The position numbers and the translations under genes were made by a program. A stretch of 64,000 nt of DNA from Polynucleobacter sp. IMCC 30228 (GTDB taxonomy: Bacteria; Pseudomonadota; Gammaproteobacteria; Burkholderiales; Burkholderiaceae): positions 248,001 to 312,000 of the forward strand of contig NZ_JAJVCS010000001.1 in assembly GCF_021395205.1 (NCBI RefSeq), read 5' to 3'. Shown piece after piece: positions 1 to 8,722 of this stretch; the first letter of the stretch is position 1; every line of letters starts with the position of its first letter. The notes below the pieces were generated by a model. That model saw only the letters and a program-made list of their open reading frames with translations. It was not told the origin of the DNA and searched no databases.

Positions 1-1088
1 TTACCCATAAAGATGGCGCCGGCGTGGCGAATCAACTCTGCCCATTGCCGCGCATTTTGTGCACAAATTTCTAAATGCTCAGGTGCTATGGTGTTGGCAA
101 TTTCACAAGCCTGCTGCATATCATCTACCTGGATGAACAATGCCCGCTTCGATAAAGAAGCGCGAATGACTTCTTGGCGTGGCATTTCCGGCAAGAGTTT
201 TTGCATACTCGCATCGACTTGATTGATAAAATTGACATCAGGACAAACTAGGATTGATTGGGCCAGCTCATCATGTTCTGCTTGTGAAAATAAATCCATT
301 GCCACCCAATCGGGATTACTAGTGCCATCACAAATAATTAAAATTTCTGATGGTCCTGCAATCATATCGATCCCAACCTGACCAAACACCCTGCGCTTAG
401 CGGCAGCAACATAGGCATTGCCAGGTCCGACGATTTTATCGACCGCAGGAATCGTGGCTGTACCATAAGCTAAAGCAGCAATTGCTTGAGCACCACCTAT
501 AGTAAACACCCGATCAACTCCAGCTAAGCACGCTGCTGCTAAGACTAAATTATTGCGAACGCCAGCGGGAGTTGGCACCACCATAATGACTTCAGCTACC
601 CCAGCCACTTTGGCTGGAATAGCATTCATTAATACGGATGAGGGATAGGCCGCTTTTCCCCCTGGCACATAAATACCTACTCGATCCAGCGGAGTCACTT
701 TTTGTCCCAGCCGCGTACCATCGGCTTCGGTGTAATCCCAAGTTTGACAACCAGCATGCAAGCGTTGCTGATCATGGTAGCTACGAATACGCTTGGCTGC
801 ACTATTCAGAGCCTGAGACTGGTCTGCGGGCAATTGCAGGTAAGCCTTTTCAAGTTCGCTAGGCAGAATTTCTAAAGCGCGGGCGGTTTGCACCTGCAAG
901 CGATCAAATTGACTGGTGTACTTAAGTAAAGCCTGATCGCCATGAGTTTGAATTGCTAGAATAATTTCCGCTACCTTAAGATCAATTGCGACATCTTCCG
1001 CAAGCGGAATAGATAGGCTAGCTAATAGGGTTTGCTGAAAATTAGCCGCACCGCTTTCAAGCCGCTGAATTTTCACACTTGCGCTCAT
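1..1088 (-). CDS. hisD: Histidinol dehydrogenase, C-terminus cut by window edge
   Basis: HisD oxidises L-histidinol to L-histidine in two NAD-dependent steps, the last reactions of histidine synthesis. About 362 codons are present from the ATG at 1088; the frame is still open at base 1, so the C-terminus lies outside the window. Family motifs are visible: the glycine-rich [11 protein letters not shown] stretch, [33 protein letters not shown], and FSQAEHDE, whose Gln and His are the zinc ligands. The last residues seen, HAGAIFMG, match the conserved C-terminal half. The ATG overlaps the hisG stop codon by four bases, so the two genes are surely co-transcribed. Confidence 0.97.
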   Translation of the reverse strand, partial: MSASVKIQRLESGAANFQQTLLASLSIPLAEDVAIDLKVAEIILAIQTHGDQALLKYTSQFDRLQVQTARALEILPSELEKAYLQLPADQSQALNSAAKRIRSYHDQQRLHAGCQTWDYTEADGTRLGQKVTPLDRVGIYVPGGKAAYPSSVLMNAIPAKVAGVAEVIMVVPTPAGVRNNLVLAAACLAGVDRVFTIGGAQAIAALAYGTATIPAVDKIVGPGNAYVAAAKRRVFGQVGIDMIAGPSEILIICDGTSNPDWVAMDLFSQAEHDELAQSILVCPDVNFINQVDASMQKLLPEMPRQEVIRASLSKRALFIQVDDMQQACEIANTIAPEHLEICAQNARQWAELIRHAGAIFMG

Positions 1089-1714
1089 GGCTGCAATTGG
1101 TCTAGAAGAGGCTGTATTTGGCTACGCTTACGTTTGTAAGCAGCCTGATTAACAATCAAGCGCGCGCTAATATCAGCAATGCGCTCAACCTCAACCAAGC
1201 CATTGGCTTTTAAAGTATTGCCCGTTGAAACCAAGTCGACGATCGCGTCAGCCAAACCAACTAAAGGCGCTAACTCCATCGAGCCATATAACTGAATGGT
1301 GTCAACATGAACGCCTTTGTTGGCAAAGTGATCGCGCGCGCAATTTACATATTTAGTGGCCACACGTAAACGCGAGCCCTGCTGAACTGCTGCAGCGTAA
1401 TCAAAGCCAGCGCGGACAGCAACGGACATACGACATTGCGCAATACCTAAATCAAGTGGCACATATAAACCTTCGCTGCCTTTTTCAAGCAAGCTATCTA
1501 AGCCAGCGACGCCAAAGTCAGCACCGCCAAATTGCACATAGGTCGGTACGTCGGCAGCCCGCACAATAATTAGGCGAACATCGGCATGCGAAGTCTCAAG
1601 AATGAGCTTACGTGATTTTTCAGGATCCTCTAAGGGCCGAATTCCAACCCGACTGAGGATTGCCATTGATTCTTCGAAGATACGCCCCTTCGAAAGGGCT
1701 AGAGTTAACTTCAT
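1085..1714 (-). CDS. hisG: ATP phosphoribosyltransferase, short form
   Basis: HisG joins ATP and PRPP, the committed step of histidine synthesis. At 209 residues it is the short form (HisGS), lacking the roughly 80-residue regulatory domain of long HisG. Short forms normally need HisZ, a histidyl-tRNA synthetase paralogue, for activity and feedback inhibition; hisZ is not in this window. The N-terminus [14 protein letters not shown] and the PRPP-binding stretch [14 protein letters not shown] are recognisable. It follows murA by 7 bp and overlaps hisD by 4 bp, so it is probably transcribed with the cell-envelope genes upstream. Confidence 0.96.
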   Translation of the reverse strand: MKLTLALSKGRIFEESMAILSRVGIRPLEDPEKSRKLILETSHADVRLIIVRAADVPTYVQFGGADFGVAGLDSLLEKGSEGLYVPLDLGIAQCRMSVAVRAGFDYAAAVQQGSRLRVATKYVNCARDHFANKGVHVDTIQLYGSMELAPLVGLADAIVDLVSTGNTLKANGLVEVERIADISARLIVNQAAYKRKRSQIQPLLDQLQP

Positions 1715-1721
1715 CAGGCAA

Positions 1722-2984
1722 TTATTTCATGCGCTGGATGTTCGCGCCTAATTGTGTCAATTTTTGCTCCATACGATCATATCCCCGATCGAGATGGTAA
1801 ATACGCTCAACTTGGGTTTCGCCTTGCGCTGCCAAGCCAGCTATGACTAAACTGGCTGAGGCCCGCAGATCGGTAGCCATGACAATAGCGCCTGAGAGGC
1901 TTTCAACCCCTTGGGCCATGGCAGTATTGCCATCAATCGCAATCTCGGCGCCCAGGCGATTGAGTTCCTGCACATGCATAAAGCGGTTTTCAAAAATGGT
2001 TTCGGTCATGGTGGCGCTGCCACTGGCTAGGGCATTTAAGACCATAAACTGCGCCTGCATATCGGTCGGGAAAGCAGGGTATTCGGAGGTTGCAAAACTC
2101 ACTGCCTGAGGGCGACCAGCCATACTTGCCTTAATCCAATCGGGGCCGATTGCCATTTTTAAGCCCGCCTCTCTCAGCTTCGCTAGCAAGGCCTCTAAAT
2201 TATCAGGGCGGCAGTGCTTCACCAAAATCTCCCCCCCTGTGGCGGCTACAGCACATAAAAATGTACCGGCTTCAATGCGGTCCGGAATAATGGTGTGTTG
2301 CGCGCCATGCAGTCGTTCGACTCCCTCGATCACTAAACGCTCGGTGCCCAAACCTGAAATCTGGGCTCCCATCTTCACGAGTAATTCAGCCAAATCACCA
2401 ACCTCGGGTTCGCGTGCTGCATTTTCTAAAATGGTGGTGCCCTGAGCCAAACAAGCCGCCATTAATAAATTTTCAGTGCCAGTAACCGTAATCATGTCGG
2501 TCAAAATTGTGGCTCCCAAAAGGCGTTCGGCTTGCGCCTGAATATATCCGCCTTTAATTTTGATGCTCGCACCCATGGCCTTTAAACCTTTAATGTGCTG
2601 ATCAACCGGTCGCGCGCCAATTGCGCAACCGCCGGGCAAAGATACCTTGGCACTATGCATTCTGGCTAACAAGGGCCCTAAAACCAAAATAGAGGCCCGC
2701 ATGGTTTTGACCATCTCATAAGTTGCCTCGGGGCGCGGAATATGGGCTGCCTGTAAGATTATTCGACTGCGTTTAGTGGGCTCAGGGAAGCTAACTGTCA
2801 CCCCCATTTGTTGCAAAATTTTGAGCATAGTACGCACATCTTGCAGGTCGGGTACATTCTCTAGCTCGATCGGTTCAGCGCTTAAGAGGCTGGCACATAA
2901 AATCGGTAAGGCAGCGTTTTTTGCGCCCGCAATTAAAACCTCCCCATGTAAAGGGGTGCCACCAATCATGCGCAACTTATCCAT
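1722..2984 (-). CDS. murA: UDP-N-acetylglucosamine 1-carboxyvinyltransferase
   Basis: MurA transfers enolpyruvate from PEP to UDP-GlcNAc, the first committed step of peptidoglycan precursor synthesis, in the cytoplasm. The 420-aa protein has the normal family length. Its N-terminus (MDKLRMIGG, then [11 protein letters not shown]) matches the family, which supports the ATG at 2984. Cys120 in [11 protein letters not shown] is the catalytic cysteine that fosfomycin alkylates. The gene sits between ibaG and hisG, 14 bp after ibaG; the ibaG-murA order is also seen in E. coli. No separate promoter is evident. Confidence 0.98.
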   Translation of the reverse strand: MDKLRMIGGTPLHGEVLIAGAKNAALPILCASLLSAEPIELENVPDLQDVRTMLKILQQMGVTVSFPEPTKRSRIILQAAHIPRPEATYEMVKTMRASILVLGPLLARMHSAKVSLPGGCAIGARPVDQHIKGLKAMGASIKIKGGYIQAQAERLLGATILTDMITVTGTENLLMAACLAQGTTILENAAREPEVGDLAELLVKMGAQISGLGTERLVIEGVERLHGAQHTIIPDRIEAGTFLCAVAATGGEILVKHCRPDNLEALLAKLREAGLKMAIGPDWIKASMAGRPQAVSFATSEYPAFPTDMQAQFMVLNALASGSATMTETIFENRFMHVQELNRLGAEIAIDGNTAMAQGVESLSGAIVMATDLRASASLVIAGLAAQGETQVERIYHLDRGYDRMEQKLTQLGANIQRMK

Positions 2985-2998
2985 AGCGGCAGCGCTGA

Positions 2999-3247
2999 TT
3001 AGGCCGGAGGATTTTCAAGGTATTCAGTCGGCGTAAATGCCTTAATAGAAAGTGCATGTACCTCGGCCTTCATGCGCTCACCCATCGCTGCATAAACCAG
3101 CTGATGACGCTGAACTAAGCGCTTACCTTCAAAATCAGGGCTCACAATCGTGGCATAAAAATGTTGGCCATCGCCCTCAACCATTAAATGAGTACAAGTA
3201 ATACTCTGTTTAATGTATGACTCAATTTGTTCTGGTGTAGGCAACAT
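2999..3247 (-). CDS. ibaG: BolA-family protein, IbaG/YrbA type
   Basis: A small BolA-like protein of 82 residues. The family partners with monothiol glutaredoxins in [2Fe-2S] handling, and in E. coli IbaG is linked to acid stress. The conserved BolA helix-turn segment is seen as [21 protein letters not shown], with the His expected to help bind the cluster. A longer frame reaches 3310 but would overlap the upstream permease gene by 44 bp. The ATG at 3247 leaves a 19-bp gap and gives the normal family length, so it was chosen. The position between the mla genes and murA matches the E. coli order mlaB-ibaG-murA. Confidence 0.92.
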   Translation of the reverse strand: MLPTPEQIESYIKQSITCTHLMVEGDGQHFYATIVSPDFEGKRLVQRHQLVYAAMGERMKAEVHALSIKAFTPTEYLENPPA

Positions 3248-3266
3248 GTTTATTCCAATTTGATTT

Positions 3267-4046
3267 TTAATAACGTAATTTGAAGCCCGTTTGTAATAAA
3301 CGTACGGCAATGACTGAAACTGCGATAAAAAACCCGCCCACGATCATGAGGCTAGTCCATGGTGAAATATCAGACACGCCAAAAAAGCCATAGCGAAAAC
3401 CATCAATCATATAAAAGAATGGATTGAAATGCGAAATCATTTGCCAAACTGGTGGCAAGCTATGAATCGAATAAAAAACCCCAGATAACATTGTCGCCGG
3501 CATGATTAAAAAATTCTGAAAGGCTGCTAACTGATCATATTTGTCGGCCCAAATGCCAGCAATTAATCCCATGCCACCTAATATCGCTGCGCTTAATAAT
3601 GCAAAGACCACGATCCAGAGTGGATATTCAAAACTCGGTGGCACAAACCAGATGGTGATCAATAAAACTCCTGATGCTACTGCGATACCGCGCACGATTG
3701 CGGCCAGCACATATGCGGCATAAAACTCAAATGAGCTTAATGGCGCTAAGAGCACAAAAATTAAATTGCCCATTATTTTCGACTGAATGAGTGATGATGA
3801 TGTATTAGCAAAAGCATTTTGTAATAAGCTCATCATCACTAAACCGGGCACTAAAAACGCAATGTAGCTAATGCGCTCATAGACCAGTACTTTGCCTTGT
3901 AAGACTTGTCCAAAAATCAACAAATACAGAATGGCCGTTAATACTGGAGCAGCCACAGTTTGAAAGCTGACTTTATAAAAGCGGAGTACCTCTTTATACA
4001 AGAGCGTAGGAAAGCCGCTAGCGTATGTAATTGGCATCGACTTCAT
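3267..4046 (-). CDS. ABC-2 type transporter permease, YadH-like
   Basis: A 259-aa integral membrane protein with about six hydrophobic segments and the ABC-2 permease signature in the region AYVLAAIVRG. It resembles E. coli YadH and the NodJ-type exporters. Its start overlaps the stop of the ATPase gene by 4 bp (ATGA), so the two form one transporter. The substrate is unknown. Its place inside the mla operon suggests export of an envelope lipid or glycan, which is inference only. An in-frame ATG three codons downstream is an alternative start. Confidence 0.9.
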   Translation of the reverse strand: MKSMPITYASGFPTLLYKEVLRFYKVSFQTVAAPVLTAILYLLIFGQVLQGKVLVYERISYIAFLVPGLVMMSLLQNAFANTSSSLIQSKIMGNLIFVLLAPLSSFEFYAAYVLAAIVRGIAVASGVLLITIWFVPPSFEYPLWIVVFALLSAAILGGMGLIAGIWADKYDQLAAFQNFLIMPATMLSGVFYSIHSLPPVWQMISHFNPFFYMIDGFRYGFFGVSDISPWTSLMIVGGFFIAVSVIAVRLLQTGFKLRY

Positions 4047-4795
4047 GCTAAATCACGCGCCATGATATTGACAAAAACATCTTCTAGGTCTACGTCTGCA
4101 CTGCCACTTTTAGCTGTAACCCCATAGCGGTTCAGTAAGTTTGCGGTGGTATCTAAGGCCACAATTTGCCCCTGCTTGAGCATCGCAATGCGTTGACATA
4201 AGGCTTCAGCTTCTTCCAAATAATGGGTAGTTAAGACAATAGTGTGCCCATCTTGATTAAGGCGGCTAACAAATTGCCATAAGGACTGACGCAACTCGAC
4301 ATCAACCCCAGCAGTAGGTTCATCTAACACGATAACAGGGGGGCGATGTACCAAGGCTTGTGCTACTAATACGCGGCGTTTCATGCCGCCCGACAGCGTC
4401 CGCATATTACTATTCGCTTTGCTGGTAAGGTCAAGATTGGCCATGATTTCATCAATCCAATCCTCATTATTACGTAGTCCAAAATAGCCTGATTGAAAAC
4501 GTAAGGCCTCACGCACTGTAAAAAAGGGGTCGAAGACTAGCTCTTGAGGTACTACCCCCAGGAGTCTGCGCGCTAAACGGAAATCAGTTTGGATATTAGT
4601 ATTCATCACCTCAACCAAGCCCGTGTCAGCCCTACATAAACCTGCCAAAATTGAAATTAAGGTCGTTTTACCTGCGCCATTCGGGCCAAGTAGGCCAAAA
4701 AATTCGCCCTGCTCTATTTCAAGCGAGATATCATTTAAAGCACGTAATTCGCCATAGCTTTTAGAAACATGGTCAACCCGAATCGCTAGCGTCAT
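4043..4795 (-). CDS. ABC transporter ATP-binding protein, YadG-like
   Basis: A 250-aa ATPase with Walker A GPNGAGKTT near residue 38, signature LSGGMKRR near residue 137, Walker B VIVLDEPTAGVD and the switch histidine in LTTHYLEEAE. These belong to the CcmA/NodI/YadG drug- and glycan-export class. It overlaps mlaB by 4 bp upstream and the permease by 4 bp downstream. It is distinct from MlaF encoded 4 kb upstream, so the operon carries two complete ABC systems. The cargo is not known. Confidence 0.92.
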   Translation of the reverse strand: MTLAIRVDHVSKSYGELRALNDISLEIEQGEFFGLLGPNGAGKTTLISILAGLCRADTGLVEVMNTNIQTDFRLARRLLGVVPQELVFDPFFTVREALRFQSGYFGLRNNEDWIDEIMANLDLTSKANSNMRTLSGGMKRRVLVAQALVHRPPVIVLDEPTAGVDVELRQSLWQFVSRLNQDGHTIVLTTHYLEEAEALCQRIAMLKQGQIVALDTTANLLNRYGVTAKSGSADVDLEDVFVNIMARDLA

Positions 4796-5055
4796 GCGGG
4801 CAAGCCCAACAACTCTGCCACGCCATAAACGCGAGCTAAGACCGCTAACTTAGGTGGCGCATTGAGGATTAAAAAATAACCCTGATCTGCTAAGCGTTTT
4901 TTTCGCCAATTTAATAAAATTGCCAACAAGGACGAATCGAATTGATTCAGGTTGACACAATCAATTTCATTTACATGTGCCCAATTGGCTAAGCCATCAG
5001 CCTCAATCTGACTAGCATTTTTTAAGGTTACAGTGGCAGGCAAAAAATAGGGCAT
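4792..5055 (-). CDS. mlaB: STAS-domain subunit of the Mla ABC transporter
   Basis: An 87-aa STAS-domain protein. MlaB binds MlaF in the cytoplasm and is needed for assembly and activity of the MlaFEDB phospholipid transporter. The motif NQFDSSLLAILLNW matches the STAS loop that carries a conserved Ser/Thr. The protein is short even for this family and poorly conserved, so position supports the assignment: it lies directly after mlaC and overlaps the next ABC ATPase gene by 4 bp. Confidence 0.85.
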   Translation of the reverse strand: MPYFLPATVTLKNASQIEADGLANWAHVNEIDCVNLNQFDSSLLAILLNWRKKRLADQGYFLILNAPPKLAVLARVYGVAELLGLPA

Positions 5056-5079
5056 GAACGGAAATTGGCTAGTAAAAAA

Positions 5080-5724
5080 TTAACTCGGCTTACCAGCGGC
5101 TAGTGCTTTATTACGCTCTTGCAAAAACTTAATCAGTCCATCGATACCATTTTGGCTAATTTGATTTGTAAATTGATTACGGTATGCCTCAATGAGCCAA
5201 ACACCCATAATATTCATGTCATAGACTTTCCAGCCATTCGCAGTTTTTTCTAAGCGGTAATCTAAGGGCACCGGATCGCCACGCCCCAGCACCACCGTTT
5301 TAACAGTAACCTCTTTATCGTCTGCAGCTGCCCGCAAAGGCTTGAACTGGATTGTTTGCTCGCGTAATTGACTAATCGCGCCAGAATACGTACGCATTAA
5401 TAATGTTTTGAACTCCTGAATGAGTTGAGTTTGCTGTTCGGGAGTTGCTTTTTTCCAATTCGCGCCCATAGCCATTTCAGTTGTCCGACGCATATCAGCA
5501 TTGGGCACAATTTTCTTTTCAACTAATTCAACAATGCGGGGAATATTACCTTTTTGAATTTCGGGGTCGGCCTTCACGGCTGCCATTACCTCGCTTACCA
5601 CCGCTTTAATCATGCCGTCAGGCGTTGACATATCGGGCGGAGTAACTGGGGCGGGACTAGTTACACCCTGCGCCAAGGCTACCGCACTCAACAAACAAAG
5701 TCCCCAAGCTATTACTTTCAACAT
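5080..5724 (-). CDS. mlaC: Periplasmic phospholipid carrier MlaC
   Basis: MlaC shuttles phospholipid across the periplasm between the outer-membrane MlaA complex and the inner-membrane MlaFEDB complex. From the ATG at 5724 the protein has 214 residues and starts with a signal peptide (LKVIAWGLCLLSAVALAQG). The mature part shows the MlaC/Ttg2D pattern, including GANWKKATPEQQ and WKVYDMNIMGVWLIEAYR. A longer frame begins with TTG at 5742, but a GAAAG Shine-Dalgarno 7 bases before the ATG and the position of the signal peptide favour 5724. Confidence 0.93.
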   Translation of the reverse strand: MLKVIAWGLCLLSAVALAQGVTSPAPVTPPDMSTPDGMIKAVVSEVMAAVKADPEIQKGNIPRIVELVEKKIVPNADMRRTTEMAMGANWKKATPEQQTQLIQEFKTLLMRTYSGAISQLREQTIQFKPLRAAADDKEVTVKTVVLGRGDPVPLDYRLEKTANGWKVYDMNIMGVWLIEAYRNQFTNQISQNGIDGLIKFLQERNKALAAGKPS

Positions 5725-5791
5725 GTTTACACTTTCTAGCAATAATGGATCTCAACAATCGAGTGCTAATTTTAGCCTTACTAGCCTAAAA

Positions 5792-6535
5792 TTACTCGTA
5801 TGGATTTTCATAAGGCGGCATTAATGGCTCTTCATCTGTAGTACGTCCGTCATTAATTTGATATGCGCGCCGCTGAATATAAGAATCTCTTAAAAAGGTG
5901 TACTTATCGATTGCCGCACCATCTAGCAAATCTCCGGCTTCGTAATACGTATTACGTGCATTAATTACTCGCAACGCAGTAATTGAGTTGCGTAAACCAA
6001 TATCTTTTACGTATGTAAATAAATAGTCGGATTCGAGATCGGCAACCGTGCCAAAAGTATCGCGTACCGAACTTGGACCAAAGAAGGGTAACACGACATA
6101 GGGCCCAGCAGGCACACCCCAAACCCCAAAGGTTTGACCCCAATCTTCTTTGTGTTTATCCAGGCCTGCGGGGGTAGCAACATCGAGCAAGCCCCCAAGA
6201 CCAAAAATGGTATTGACCATTACGCGCATGAAATCATTAAATGCTAAAGCGGGCTTACCTTGTAATAAATTATTTAAGGCAGTATAAATATCGTTATAGT
6301 TTCCAAAAACATTATAAATACCAGTACGTACTATTTCAGGCAAAATAAAACGATACGCCGCCGTAATTGGTTTGAGTAAATATTCGTCGAGCACCTCATT
6401 AAAAGCAAATACAGCTCGATTCATGGGTTCCCAAGGATCGGCCTCAGAGGGTTGAGTGCCAGCAGGAATGCTAGCGCAAGCGAATAACAGCGTCGACACG
6501 AGCGTCACTAAAGCACGCCGTAAAACTATTTTCAC
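5792..6535 (-). CDS. mlaA: Outer-membrane lipoprotein MlaA (VacJ)
   Basis: MlaA sits in the outer membrane and removes misplaced phospholipid from the outer leaflet, passing it to MlaC. The 247-aa precursor has a lipobox LFAC with Cys20 as the lipidation site, followed by the family hallmark DPWEPMNRAVFAFNE and GLGGLLDVATPAGL. The start is GTG at 6535, overlapping the mlaD stop by four bases (GTGA). In E. coli mlaA is unlinked to mlaFEDCB. Here it lies between mlaD and mlaC, so all six Mla proteins are encoded together. Confidence 0.96.
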   Translation of the reverse strand: MKIVLRRALVTLVSTLLFACASIPAGTQPSEADPWEPMNRAVFAFNEVLDEYLLKPITAAYRFILPEIVRTGIYNVFGNYNDIYTALNNLLQGKPALAFNDFMRVMVNTIFGLGGLLDVATPAGLDKHKEDWGQTFGVWGVPAGPYVVLPFFGPSSVRDTFGTVADLESDYLFTYVKDIGLRNSITALRVINARNTYYEAGDLLDGAAIDKYTFLRDSYIQRRAYQINDGRTTDEEPLMPPYENPYE

Positions 6536-7026
6536 TTACTTGCGCCTGTAGTGCTGCCTTTATCTTGTCCGCTATCGGCAGCTTTGTTATATAAAAATTG
6601 ACTAATCAAACTTTCAAGCACGATGGCTGATTGAGTCTGGGTAATCTTGCTACCTTGCGCCAACATCTGGTCAGCGCCACCGGCCTCAAGACCGATATAT
6701 TGCTCGCCCAACAAACCCGAAGTCAAAATTTTGGCCGAGGAATCTTGCGGAAATTTATAATTTGTATCTAGGGTTAAAAGTACAGTAGCTTGATATGTAC
6801 TGTCATCAAAAGAAATACTGCCCACCCGACCCACGACTACCCCGGCACTTTTTACTGGCGCACGTGGTTTTAGCCCACCAATATTGTCAAAGCGCGCCGT
6901 TACAGTGTAAGTAGGTTGAAATGAAATCGCATTCATATTCCCCACTTTTAGCGCTAAAAATAAAGCAGCCAATAGGCCAATAGCGACAAATAACCCAACC
7001 CAAATATCAATTGCTCTTTTTCTCAT
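6532..7026 (-). CDS. mlaD: Mla transporter MCE-domain subunit
   Basis: MlaD is an inner-membrane anchored MCE protein whose hexamer forms the periplasmic channel of the MlaFEDB complex. The 164-aa protein has one N-terminal membrane helix (about residues 8-26) and a single MCE domain, with GGLKPRAPVKSAGVVVGRV and LTSGLLGEQYIGLEAGG visible. The C-terminal tail is short and polar. It ends in a 4-bp overlap with mlaA and starts 28 bp after mlaE. Confidence 0.95.
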   Translation of the reverse strand: MRKRAIDIWVGLFVAIGLLAALFLALKVGNMNAISFQPTYTVTARFDNIGGLKPRAPVKSAGVVVGRVGSISFDDSTYQATVLLTLDTNYKFPQDSSAKILTSGLLGEQYIGLEAGGADQMLAQGSKITQTQSAIVLESLISQFLYNKAADSGQDKGSTTGASK

Positions 7027-7054
7027 AAGAATCTCAGTTTATTCCCTCAATATT

Positions 7055-7858
7055 TCAATTCGAAAACATCAATGCGGTTAGCAAAAAATCAAGCGCTAGG
7101 ACGGTCAAGGAAGATAGCACCACTGTGCGAGTCGTGGCGCGCGAAACGCCCTCTGGAGTTGGCTTAGCCTCGTACCCTTGATACAAGGCAATAAAGGTGA
7201 CAGCCACTCCAAAGACAAGGCTTTTAATAAAACCATTACCAATATCGCTAAATAAATCGACGCCACCTTGCATCTGTGCCCAAAATGCACCGGTATCTAC
7301 CCCAATTAACGGTACTCCAACTAAATAGCCGCCAAAAATACCGACAGCAGTAAATATGGTCGCCAAAATCGGCATTGCAATCATTCCGGCCCATAAGCGA
7401 GGTGCCATCACGCGCCGCAAAGGATCAACCGCCATCATTTCCATCGCCGTTAATTGTTCGCCTGCTTTCATGAGACCAATTTCAGCCGTTAATGAAGTGC
7501 CTGCACGCCCAGCAAAAAGCAGGGCCGTAATGACTGGGCCAAGCTCGCGCGTTAAAGATAAAGCCACCAATAGGCCCAGTGCTTGCTCTGAGCCATACCG
7601 GTTTAAGGTGTAATAACCTTGCAAGCCCAATACAAAACCCACAAATAAACCCGAGACTGCAATGATGACAAATGAATGGTTACCAAGAAAAAGAATTTGA
7701 TCTAAAACTAAGCTGGGCCTACGCAACAGCGAGCCAGAACGTAACAAAATGGCCAAAAACATGCGCGTAGCGTAACCAAGGTCGGTAACATTTCTACGTA
7801 TAAAAAACCCCAGGTCAGCAAAAAAATCGAGGGTTTTGTGAAGCGCTAAATTCGCCAT
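7055..7858 (-). CDS. mlaE: Mla transporter permease
   Basis: MlaE is the integral membrane permease of the phospholipid ABC transporter. The 267-aa protein contains the MlaE/permease family core GLQGYYTLNRYGSEQALG, LTRELGPVITALLFAGRAG and the EIGLMKAGEQLTAMEMM coupling segment. There are about five to six hydrophobic segments. Its ATG overlaps the final base of the mlaF TAA stop codon, indicating translational coupling between ATPase and permease. Confidence 0.96.
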   Translation of the reverse strand: MANLALHKTLDFFADLGFFIRRNVTDLGYATRMFLAILLRSGSLLRRPSLVLDQILFLGNHSFVIIAVSGLFVGFVLGLQGYYTLNRYGSEQALGLLVALSLTRELGPVITALLFAGRAGTSLTAEIGLMKAGEQLTAMEMMAVDPLRRVMAPRLWAGMIAMPILATIFTAVGIFGGYLVGVPLIGVDTGAFWAQMQGGVDLFSDIGNGFIKSLVFGVAVTFIALYQGYEAKPTPEGVSRATTRTVVLSSLTVLALDFLLTALMFSN

Positions 7859-8715
7859 TACACCCTCATCTCAAAATCATCTTGCAAACTCAGTCCAGGA
7901 TAATGAAATGGCACTGGGCCATCGGGTGAAGCGTCCAAAAATTGGCGTACAAAGGGATCAAGCGAATGACTTAACTCTGCTGGCGTGCCTTCAGCGCCAA
8001 TTTTGCCATTGGCAATGAAATACACATAGTCTGCAATTGCAAAAGTTTCTTCGACATCATGAGTTACTAAGAGGCTAGTGGAACCAAGTGCATCATTTAA
8101 ATTACGAATTAAGCGTGCCGTAATCCCCAATGAAATTGGGTCTAGTCCGGCAAATGGTTCGTCATACATAATTAGTGGTGGATCTAGTGCGATGGCACGC
8201 GCTAAGGCAACCCGCCTTGCCATGCCGCCCGAAATTTGCGCCGGCATTAAATCACGAGCTCCACGTAAGCCCACAGCATTTAATTTCATCAGCACCAAGG
8301 TCTGCAGTAATGCTTCATTTAAGTCAGTGTGTTCACGCAAAGGAAAGGCCACATTTTCAAAAACACTGAGATCGGTAAAAAGTGCGCCGAATTGAAAAAG
8401 CATCCCCATCCGTCTGCGGGCGTGCATCAATTGCGCTGTGCTTAGCTTGCCGATATCTTGGCCTTCAAATATAACTTGGCCACGCTGCGCGGTATATTGA
8501 CCACCAATTAAACGTAAGATGGTCGTCTTACCGCAACCTGAGCCGCCCATTACCGCAACGACTTGGCCACGCTTAAATTCCATATTTAAACCAGACAAAA
8601 TTTGCCGCTCGCCTAGATTGTAGGAAAAATCAACGCCCCGAATGGCGACCACCACTTCTCCTGCAAAGCTTGAAGCTAAGGGTTGAGAGAGTGAGGGGGA
8701 TAAACCTTTATGCAT
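7858..8715 (-). CDS. mlaF: Mla transporter ATP-binding protein
   Basis: MlaF powers the MlaFEDB phospholipid transporter from the cytoplasmic face. The 285-aa protein has Walker A GGSGCGKTT, signature QISGGMARR, Walker B LIMYDEPFAGLD and the switch region LVTHDVEE. The signature is ISGGM rather than LSGGQ, as is usual in MlaF. About 20 residues precede the conserved start of the domain. It begins only 7 bp after the gltD stop, so it is probably transcribed from the gltB promoter. Confidence 0.96.
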   Translation of the reverse strand: MHKGLSPSLSQPLASSFAGEVVVAIRGVDFSYNLGERQILSGLNMEFKRGQVVAVMGGSGCGKTTILRLIGGQYTAQRGQVIFEGQDIGKLSTAQLMHARRRMGMLFQFGALFTDLSVFENVAFPLREHTDLNEALLQTLVLMKLNAVGLRGARDLMPAQISGGMARRVALARAIALDPPLIMYDEPFAGLDPISLGITARLIRNLNDALGSTSLLVTHDVEETFAIADYVYFIANGKIGAEGTPAELSHSLDPFVRQFLDASPDGPVPFHYPGLSLQDDFEMRV

Positions 8716-8722
8716 GCTGGCA

